Source: Cellvibrionales bacterium UBA5860
GTDB taxonomy: Bacteria > Pseudomonadota > Gammaproteobacteria > Pseudomonadales > Porticoccaceae
Direction: 5' to 3'
Assembly (NCBI GenBank): GCA_002431545.1
Contig: DJFY01000012.1
Location: 1-5,339 of the forward strand
DNA: 5,339 nt
This document shows positions 1 through 3,756 of the stretch, one piece after another. Positions within the stretch are counted from its first letter, which is position 1; each line of letters opens with the position of its first letter. The notes under the pieces were generated by a model, which had not been told where the DNA came from, ran no database searches, and saw only the letters and a list, made by a program, of their open reading frames with translations. Both the position numbers and the translations under genes were made by a program.

Positions 1-23
1 TGGTCTCCAAAATTATTGAGTGA
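1..23 (+). CDS. tuf: elongation factor Tu, 3' end only (partial)
   Basis: The reading frame starting at base 3 gives V-S-K-I-I-E followed by TGA at 21-23. The first two bases (TG) are the end of a preceding codon, consistent with Val. This matches the usual C-terminus of bacterial EF-Tu, which ends in ...VVSKIIE or ...VVAKIIE. EF-Tu is the GTPase that carries aminoacyl-tRNA to the ribosomal A site. The identification rests on only six residues, but the context supports it strongly, because a tuf copy directly upstream of trpT-secE-nusG is the standard gammaproteobacterial order. The 74 bases to the tRNA hold no obvious terminator, so tuf and the tRNA are probably on one transcript that is processed. 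Confidence 0.85.
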
Positions 24-97
24 GGTTTAACCGCTGGGTCTCGTTCGCGAGTGCGTGTGCGGGATGCAGGCTTTGGTTGAGGTTTACAGGCGATTAC

Positions 98-173
98 AGG
101 CCAGTAGTTCAATTGGTAGAGCACCGGTCTCCAAAACCGGCTGTTGGGGGTTCGAGTCCCTCCTGGCCTGCCA
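98..173 (+). tRNA. trpT: tRNA-Trp, anticodon CCA
   Basis: This is a complete 76-base cloverleaf. The acceptor stem pairs AGGCCAG (98-104) with CTGGCCT (163-169), followed by discriminator G170 and an encoded CCA (171-173). The anticodon stem is CCGGT (124-128) with ACCGG (136-140), and the loop CTCCAAA carries anticodon CCA at 131-133, reading UGG. The T arm is GGGGG (146-150) with CCCTC (158-162) around TTCGAGT, including one G-U pair. The D-arm region AGTTCAATTGGTAGAGC matches E. coli tRNA-Trp as I remember it. Discriminator G and anticodon CCA are the main TrpRS identity elements. No -10/-35 pair is evident just upstream, so processing from a tuf read-through transcript is likely. Confidence 0.98.
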
Positions 174-236
174 AACAACGGGCCGCGATTCGAGTCAGGC
201 TCTGAATAGGGCCGAAAACACGGGATAAGCGCAGGG

Positions 237-596
237 GTGACGGACGAAAAGGTTTTCCGGTTGGACGGCTTGAAGTGGTTGCTGGTTGCGCTGCTGGTGA
301 GCGGCGCCGTATATGGCAATTACTATTTCTCTGCCGAGCCGTTGCTCTATCGCGTACTCGGCTTGTTGTTGGCCGGTGTGCTGGTTGCCGTGGTGGCGCT
401 GCAGACTGAAAAAGGCGATGCGTTTTGGGGGCTGATCAAGGGTGCCAGGACAGAGGCAAGCCGAGTGGTCTGGCCCAATCGGCAGGAACGGAATCAAACC
501 ACGCTGGTCGTGGTCGGCTTTATTTTGCTGATGGCCCTGCTGCTATGGGGGCTCGACGCATTATTTGGCTGGCTTGCGTCGTTCGTAATAGGCTAG
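237..596 (+). CDS. secE: preprotein translocase subunit SecE
   Basis: SecE is the essential clamp around the SecY channel of the inner-membrane SecYEG translocon. The protein is 119 aa, close to the E. coli and Pseudomonas length. Three hydrophobic segments are visible at about residues 14-31, 36-55 and 90-117, the three-helix gammaproteobacterial form. Between the second and third lies the conserved amphipathic cytoplasmic segment, with R76-V-V-W-P80 and R82-Q-E and then T88-T-L. The only normal start between the in-frame TAG at 207-209 and the TTG at 261 is the GTG at 237, so the start is set by exclusion. The Shine-Dalgarno is poor: GGGA at 222-225 is far away and AGGGG runs into the start codon. 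Thirteen bases separate the stop from the nusG ATG, so the two genes form a bicistronic unit as in E. coli. Confidence 0.96.
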   Translation: MTDEKVFRLDGLKWLLVALLVSGAVYGNYYFSAEPLLYRVLGLLLAGVLVAVVALQTEKGDAFWGLIKGARTEASRVVWPNRQERNQTTLVVVGFILLMALLLWGLDALFGWLASFVIG

Positions 597-600
597 GAGG
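595..600 (+). promoter_or_regulatory. nusG Shine-Dalgarno overlapping the secE stop
   Basis: AGGAGG at 595-600 shares bases with the TAG stop of secE (594-596). It lies 9 bases before the ATG at 610 and 6 bases before an in-frame TTG at 607. The ATG is preferred: it is the stronger codon and begins M-A-K-R-W-Y-V-V as expected for NusG. The overlap suggests that ribosomes finishing secE feed nusG translation. Confidence 0.8.
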
Positions 601-609
601 CGTTACTTG

Positions 610-1143
610 ATGGCAAAACGTTGGTACGTGGTGCACGCCTATTCGGGCTTTGAAAAGAAAGTCGTCTCCTCTTTGAAAGAAAGAATTGCGTTGGCCGGGA
701 TGGAAGAAGCCTTTGGCGATATTCTGGTGCCGACCGAAGAAGTTGTCGAAATGCGCAGCGGGCAAAAGCGCAAAAGCGAGCGGAAATTTTTCCCCGGTTA
801 CGTTCTCGTCCAGATGGAGTTGTCCGACGACACCTGGCACTTGGTTAAGGATACGCCGCGAGTGATGGGTTTTATCGGGGGTAAGGCCGATAAGCCCGCG
901 CCGATCACCGACCGCGAGGCCGAGGCGATTCTAGCCCGCGTTCACGATGCGGAAGAAGCGCCGAGACCGAAAACCATGTTCGAGCCCGGTGAGGTCGTGC
1001 GTATCATAGACGGGCCGTTCAACGACTTTAATGCGGCGGTCGAGGAAGTAAACTACGAGAAAAACAAGTTGCGGGTAGCGGTGACTATATTTGGTCGCTC
1101 GACACCTGTTGAGTTGGATTTCACGCAGGTAGAGAAATCCTGA
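610..1143 (+). CDS. nusG: transcription termination/antitermination factor NusG
   Basis: NusG binds the clamp of RNA polymerase through its N-terminal NGN domain. Through its KOW domain it contacts either Rho or ribosomal protein S10. The protein is 177 aa (E. coli 181). The NGN domain (about residues 3-117) shows R4-W-Y-V-V and the signature K59-F-F-P-G-Y-V-L-V. A linker is followed by the KOW domain (about 125-177), with G127-E-V-V-R-I and D134-G-P-F, then I160-F-G-R and the C-terminal T165-P-V-E-L-D-F-T-Q-V-E-K. Phe161 corresponds to E. coli Phe165, used in S10 and Rho contacts. One oddity is Ala142 in the KOW motif, where relatives I recall have Gly. The frame is open 3 bases further to a TTG at 607, but the ATG at 610 fits the Shine-Dalgarno better. 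An 87-base leader separates it from rplK. Confidence 0.98.
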   Translation: MAKRWYVVHAYSGFEKKVVSSLKERIALAGMEEAFGDILVPTEEVVEMRSGQKRKSERKFFPGYVLVQMELSDDTWHLVKDTPRVMGFIGGKADKPAPITDREAEAILARVHDAEEAPRPKTMFEPGEVVRIIDGPFNDFNAAVEEVNYEKNKLRVAVTIFGRSTPVELDFTQVEKS

Positions 1144-1150
1144 TTTAAGT

Positions 1151-1214
1151 CAGTCTGCTTCAAGGTAGACAGGGTAGCCGGTGACGGAAACGGAAGTCCT
1201 GAGGCAACTCACCC
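1151..1214 (+). promoter_or_regulatory. rplK-rplA leader, possible L1 autoregulatory site
   Basis: The spacer 1144-1230 folds well by eye. A hairpin pairs GTCTGC (1153-1158) with GTAGAC (1165-1170), one G-U pair included. A second element pairs GGGT (1172-1175) with ACCC (1211-1214), GCC (1177-1179) with GGC (1203-1205), and GG (1180-1181) with CC (1198-1199), leaving UGA (1200-1202) as an asymmetric bulge. An alternative fold is TGAG-GCAA-CTCA (1200-1211), a GNRA hairpin. In E. coli, L1 represses its own operon by binding a mimic of its 23S rRNA site in this leader. The AGCCG and GAGGC strands recall that site, but the match is from memory and short. A good Shine-Dalgarno, AAGGAG (1217-1222), follows 8 bases before rplK. 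No convincing promoter is visible. Confidence 0.4.
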
Positions 1215-1230
1215 ATAAGGAGAACAGCTA

Positions 1231-1662
1231 ATGGCAAAACAAGTAGAAGCGTATATCAAGTTACAGGTGCCTGCGGGTCAGGCCAACCCCAGCCCGCCGG
1301 TTGGTCCGGCGCTTGGCCAGCACGGGGTCAACATTATGGAATTTTGTAAGGCTTTTAACGCTCAGACGCAAAACCAGGAGCCCGGCCTGCCCGTGCCAGT
1401 GGTGATTTCGGTTTATTCCGATCGCAGTTTTACTTTCATCATGAAGACGCCGCCCGCGGCGGTGCTGTTGCGTAAAGCCGCCGGCATCAAGAAAGGTAGC
1501 GGTCGGCCCAACACTGAAAAAGTAGGCAAGGTGACACGTGCGCAGTTAGAGGAAATCGCCACCCAGAAAATGCCTGATTTGACGGCGGCCGATATGGATG
1601 CCGCAGTCAGAACGATTGCCGGCAGCGCGCGTAGCGCCGGGTTGGAAGTGGAGGATCTCTGA
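1231..1662 (+). CDS. rplK: 50S ribosomal protein L11
   Basis: L11 sits at the base of the L7/L12 stalk on 23S rRNA helices 43-44, the GTPase-associated centre. It is the thiostrepton target region and is needed for RelA activation. The 143 aa match the family in length. The N-terminal domain carries the proline switch P22-P-V-G-P-A-L-G-Q30 and N34-I-M-E-F-C-K40. The rRNA-binding C-terminal domain shows T73-P-P-A-A-V-L-L, G89-S-G-R-P-N94 and G131-S-A-R-S-A-G137. The start is ATG with AAGGAG 8 bases upstream. Residue 4 is Gln where E. coli has a Lys that PrmA trimethylates, while the second target lysine (Lys40 counting Met) is kept. The TGA stop shares its last base with the rplA ATG (TGATG), indicating translational coupling. 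Confidence 0.99.
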   Translation: MAKQVEAYIKLQVPAGQANPSPPVGPALGQHGVNIMEFCKAFNAQTQNQEPGLPVPVVISVYSDRSFTFIMKTPPAAVLLRKAAGIKKGSGRPNTEKVGKVTRAQLEEIATQKMPDLTAADMDAAVRTIAGSARSAGLEVEDL

Positions 1663-2357
1663 TGGCTAAGTTGACAAAACGGCAACAGGCGATAGCCAAA
1701 CTGGTCGAGCCTGGCAAAGCTTACAGCGTGGAAGAGGCCGTGGGCGTTCTCAAAACCGTTCCCCTGACGAAGTTTGCACAAACCATAGACGTATCTGTCA
1801 ATCTTGGCATTGATCCGAAAAAATCCGACCAGGCGGTGCGCGGCGCGACGACACTGCCCCACGGTACCGGCAAATCGGTCCGCGTCGCGGTTTTTGCCCA
1901 GGGGGAGAGCGCAGAGGCTGCCAAAGCGGCGGGTGCCGACCTTGTCGGCATGGAGGATCTCGCCGAGACCATTAAAGGCGGCGAACTCAATTTTGACGTC
2001 GTAATCGCCAGCCCGGATGCCATGCGAGTGGTTGGGCAGCTCGGTCAGATTCTCGGGCCCCGAGGTTTGATGCCGAATCCGAAAACCGGCACGGTAACTC
2101 CGGATGTGGTGACTGCCGTTAAGAATGCGAAAGCCGGTCAGGTCCGTTATCGGGCTGATAAAAATGGCATTATCCACGGTGGTATCGGCAGTATGGATTT
2201 CGAAGCTGCCGCTATCAAAGAAAACTTGGAAGCGCTGCTCGTCGATCTGAACAAGGCAAAACCCGCGTCGGCCAAGGGGGTCTATCTGAAAAAGATCACC
2301 CTGTCATCGACCATGGGTCCCGGTCTGCTGATCGATCCATCGCAGCTGGGAGTGTAG
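1662..2357 (+). CDS. rplA: 50S ribosomal protein L1
   Basis: L1 forms the mobile L1 stalk on 23S rRNA that helps release E-site tRNA. In many bacteria it also represses its own operon by binding the mRNA leader. The protein is 231 aa (E. coli 234). It shows N-terminal M-A-K-L-T-K-R, the domain I motif N47-L-G-I-D, S55-D-Q-x-V-R-G-A-T with L65-P-H-G-T-G, and domain II with V113-V-I-A-S-P-D-A-M and the signature L131-G-P-R-G-L-M-P-N-P140. Domain I resumes with A158-G-Q-V-R-Y and K206-G-V-Y. GGAGG (1650-1654), inside the end of rplK, sits 7 bases before the ATG. Residues after about 219 diverge from E. coli and end at V231, normal for this variable tail. Confidence 0.99.
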   Translation: MAKLTKRQQAIAKLVEPGKAYSVEEAVGVLKTVPLTKFAQTIDVSVNLGIDPKKSDQAVRGATTLPHGTGKSVRVAVFAQGESAEAAKAAGADLVGMEDLAETIKGGELNFDVVIASPDAMRVVGQLGQILGPRGLMPNPKTGTVTPDVVTAVKNAKAGQVRYRADKNGIIHGGIGSMDFEAAAIKENLEALLVDLNKAKPASAKGVYLKKITLSSTMGPGLLIDPSQLGV

Positions 2358-2369
2358 TCTCCCGAGACT
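2356..2369 (+). other. weak hairpin at the rplA stop
   Basis: AGTCT (2356-2360) pairs with AGACT (2365-2369) around CCCG, starting inside the rplA stop codon. Only TTT follows before GGGG. It may protect or pause at the rplA end but is too short to call a terminator. Confidence 0.3.
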
Positions 2370-2401
2370 TTGGGGTCAGTGTGGCGTGATGTGTTCGAAT
2401 T

Positions 2402-2492
2402 TGTCGAGTGCATTGCGACACGCCGGCCGTTAAAGACCGCAGGTTCCCTTTTGGGATTAATGGCTTTTCCGGCCGCCCGCGCAAACGGTGTG
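2402..2492 (+). promoter_or_regulatory. L10 (rplJ) leader, L10-L7/L12 binding core
   Basis: The segment holds AGACCGCAGGT at 2434-2444, which I recall as the conserved unpaired core of the gammaproteobacterial L10 leader (Rfam L10_leader). The fold agrees. CACGCCG (2419-2425) pairs with CGGTGTG (2486-2492), one G-U pair included. GCCGTTAA (2426-2433) pairs with TTAATGGC (2457-2464). TCCC (2445-2448) closes on GGGA (2453-2456) with a TTTT loop. The core is thus an 11-base one-sided bulge between two helices, a kink-turn-like layout. A hairpin TGTCG/CGACA (2402-2406 with 2416-2420) precedes it and competes for two bases of the outer stem. In E. coli, the L10-L7/L12 complex binds this RNA and represses rplJL translation. 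The rest of the spacer from 2358 shows no convincing promoter. Confidence 0.75.
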
Positions 2493-2512
2493 ACCCGATT
2501 CAGTTCATAGCT

Positions 2513-2592
2513 GGATTTGATCACCCAAAAGGGTTCCGGTGCTGTTTTCGACCGGAGTGAGCTAGATAGAAGCCACTGGCTTCGATCAAACC
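2513..2592 (+). promoter_or_regulatory. multibranched RNA fold abutting the rplJ ribosome binding site
   Basis: TTTGATC (2516-2522) pairs perfectly with GATCAAA (2584-2590), and beyond a bulged A2515 GG (2513-2514) pairs with CC (2591-2592). Enclosed are three hairpins. ACCC-AAAA-GGGT is at 2523-2534. TCCGGT (2535-2540) pairs with ACCGGA (2551-2556). GAAGCC (2569-2574) pairs with GGCTTC (2578-2583) around ACT. Most helices abut with no spare base, so coaxial stacking as a four-way junction is plausible. The rplJ Shine-Dalgarno AGGAG (2594-2598) begins one base after the closing stem. It probably works with the L10 binding core upstream to control rplJ initiation. I do not recognise it as a named element. 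Confidence 0.6.
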
Positions 2593-2593
2593 C

Positions 2594-2609
2594 AGGAGAT
2601 ATTCATGTG
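2594..2609 (+). promoter_or_regulatory. rplJ Shine-Dalgarno and GTG start overlapped by an out-of-frame ATG
   Basis: AGGAG (2594-2598) lies 8 bases before GTG 2607, the rplJ start, and 6 bases before ATG 2605 in another frame. GTG is chosen because it alone yields the conserved L10 N-terminus M-A-L-N. The ATG would read only M-W-H and stop at TAA 2614-2616. Confidence 0.8.
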
Positions 2610-3140
2610 GCACTAAACATCGAAGAAAAGAAAGCGATTGTTGCCAACGTGAACGAGACCGCCGCCAATGCTTTGTCGCTGGTTATCGCTGACGCCCGTG
2701 GCGTCAACGTGAGTGACGTTACAGCGCTGCGCAAGCAGGCCAGGGAGGCGCAAGTGGAGCTGCGAATCATTAAAAATTCGCTGGCTCGCCGCGCCTTTGA
2801 AGGCACAGAGTTTGCCTGTGTCGAAGAGTTGTTGGTGGGGCCTTCCCTGTTTGGCTTTTCAATGGAGGATCCCGGGGCTGCGGCCCGTTTGTTCAAGGAT
2901 TTCGCCAAGGAAAACGATAACTTTGAAGTGAAAGGCCTGGCTGTCAGTGGCCAGATGCTCGGCAAGGAGCAGCTGGATGTGCTGGCGAGCCTGCCAACTC
3001 GTGAACAGGCGTTGGGGCAATTGGCGAGCGTGCTTATAGCGCCGGTGACCAAGTTGGTGAGGACATTTAATGAAGTGCCGTCCAAAGTGACTCGGGCAGT
3101 GGCAGCCGTTCGCGACCAGAAACAACAGGAAGCCGCCTAG
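2607..3140 (+). CDS. rplJ: 50S ribosomal protein L10
   Basis: L10 anchors the L7/L12 dimers of the ribosomal stalk to 23S rRNA beside L11 and represses its own mRNA. The globular rRNA-binding domain (about residues 1-130) shows M-A-L-N-I-E-E-K-K-A-I-V, A28-D-A-R-G-V, I54-I-K-N-S-L-A-R-R, V77-G-P-S and P89-G-A-A-A-R-L-F-K. L129-P-T-R-E-Q opens the C-terminal helix that binds L7/L12. The protein is 177 aa against 165 in E. coli, and the extra residues lie in that helix (about 144-165), where K149-L-V-R and K160-V-T-R form an 11-residue repeat. The frame stays open upstream to a TTG at 2517, but those 30 codons overlie the RNA fold and do not resemble L10. The start is GTG at 2607. rplL follows after 42 bases. 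Confidence 0.98.
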   Translation: MALNIEEKKAIVANVNETAANALSLVIADARGVNVSDVTALRKQAREAQVELRIIKNSLARRAFEGTEFACVEELLVGPSLFGFSMEDPGAAARLFKDFAKENDNFEVKGLAVSGQMLGKEQLDVLASLPTREQALGQLASVLIAPVTKLVRTFNEVPSKVTRAVAAVRDQKQQEAA

Positions 3141-3182
3141 AGGCGTCTTCTAGAACCAGATTGATGACCGGGAGATTAAGTC

Positions 3183-3566
3183 ATGGCTTTATCAAAAGAT
3201 GAGATTTTAGACGCGATTGCGGAAATGAGCGTCATGGACGTGGTAGAACTCGTTTCTGCGATGGAAGAAAAATTCGGTGTTTCGGCAGCTGCCGCAGTGG
3301 CCGTTGCCGCGGGGCCAGCTGCTGGTGGTGGCGAAGCGGCCGCTGTCGAAGAAAAGACTGAGTTTGACGTTGTGTTGTCGGCGGTCGGCGACAAAAAGGT
3401 CAACGTGATCAAGGCCGTTCGCGGTATTACCGGGCTTGGCCTGAAAGAAGCCAAGGAGATGGTTGACGGTGCCCCGGCCACCCTCAAGGAAGGGGTGTCC
3501 AAAGAAGAGGCGGATGAGGCGAAGGCACAGTTGGAAGAGGCCGGCGCGACAGTCGAATTAAAATAA
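3183..3566 (+). CDS. rplL: 50S ribosomal protein L7/L12
   Basis: L7/L12 is the multicopy stalk protein that recruits and stimulates EF-Tu, EF-G, IF2 and RF3. It is 127 aa. The N-terminal dimerisation and L10-binding domain covers about residues 1-34 (M15-S-V-M-D-V-V-E-L and M27-E-E-K-F-G-V-S). A flexible Ala/Gly-rich hinge spans about 35-56 and contains G44-P-A-A-G-G-G50, slightly longer than in E. coli. The factor-binding domain (about 58-127) shows K72-V-N-V-I-K-A-V-R80, G84-L-G-L-K-E-A-K and a final V-E-L-K. Lys77 and Arg80 correspond to E. coli Lys70 and Arg73 on the factor-binding face. GGGAG (3170-3174) precedes the ATG by 8 bases. A 5-bp hairpin across the rplJ stop (3137-3153) is the only structure seen in the short rplJ-rplL gap. 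Confidence 0.99.
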   Translation: MALSKDEILDAIAEMSVMDVVELVSAMEEKFGVSAAAAVAVAAGPAAGGGEAAAVEEKTEFDVVLSAVGDKKVNVIKAVRGITGLGLKEAKEMVDGAPATLKEGVSKEEADEAKAQLEEAGATVELK

Positions 3567-3592
3567 GTTTGCACTACGCGAGTCCTGGACAG

Positions 3593-3607
3593 CCGGCGTC
3601 ATGCCGG
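3593..3607 (+). other. hairpin preceding the rplL-rpoB attenuator
   Basis: CCGGC (3593-3597) pairs with GCCGG (3603-3607) around GTCAT, four bases before the terminator stem. It lacks a T tract. It may shield the 3' end of rplL mRNA or be part of a processing site. Confidence 0.4.
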
Positions 3608-3611
3608 TGAC

Positions 3612-3643
3612 AAGGCTGGCGAGCTTGGCTCGCCGGCCTTTTT
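3612..3643 (+). terminator. intrinsic terminator, probable rplL-rpoB attenuator
   Basis: AAGGCTGGCGAGC (3612-3624) pairs with GCTCGCCGGCCTT (3628-3640) over 13 base pairs with one T-G wobble and a three-base TTG loop. It is followed immediately by T's (3639-3643, TTTTT) and then GCG. This has all the parts of a Rho-independent terminator. E. coli has a partly efficient attenuator in the same place that lowers rpoBC expression relative to rplJL. By analogy, read-through here feeds rpoB, because no obvious promoter is visible between this hairpin and rpoB. Confidence 0.88.
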
Positions 3644-3655
3644 GCGCTGGTGCGG

Positions 3656-3693
3656 CCCGAATTTTCGGGACGACCCGCAGCGGGCGGGTCGTC
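3656..3693 (+). other. tandem hairpins between attenuator and rpoB
   Basis: CCCGA (3656-3660) pairs with TCGGG (3665-3669). Overlapping it by one base, GACGACCCGC (3669-3678) pairs perfectly with GCGGGTCGTC (3684-3693) around AGCGG. The 10-bp stem is very stable but has no T tract, so it is not a terminator. E. coli has an RNase III processing site in the same spacer, and these stems are candidates for an equivalent, though short for RNase III. Confidence 0.5.
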
Positions 3694-3756
3694 GTTCGCG
3701 CTTTCCGCGCAGACCGATCGAGGTTTCTGAAAAGCTAAACAAGCTGGGAAAAACTG

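Noticed and set aside
2..12. The 11-mer GGTCTCCAAAA at the tuf end repeated exactly in the tRNA-Trp anticodon arm (126-136).
   Set aside because: Both copies are explained by function: conserved V-S-K codons of EF-Tu and the required CCA anticodon loop. The repeat is most likely coincidence.
20..205. 61-codon plus-strand frame across the tRNA gene.
   Set aside because: It runs through the tRNA, has no recognisable product and no supporting ribosome binding site.
607..609. TTG as the nusG start, adding one residue.
   Set aside because: The ATG at 610 immediately follows, fits the AGGAGG spacing and gives the usual NusG N-terminus.
1413..2177. 254-codon open frame on the minus strand over rplK and rplA.
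   Set aside because: It is a shadow of two strongly conserved ribosomal protein genes, with no recognisable domain and no ribosome binding site that decides a start.
2370..2400. Possible promoter for rplJ in the rplA-rplJ spacer.
   Set aside because: E. coli has a promoter in this area, but I found no -35/-10 pair with reasonable matches and spacing. Transcript start mapping would be needed to call one.
2517..2606. In-frame 30-residue N-terminal extension of L10 from TTG 2517.
   Set aside because: The extension has no similarity to L10 and overlies an RNA fold. The GTG at 2607 has a well-placed Shine-Dalgarno and gives the conserved M-A-L-N start.
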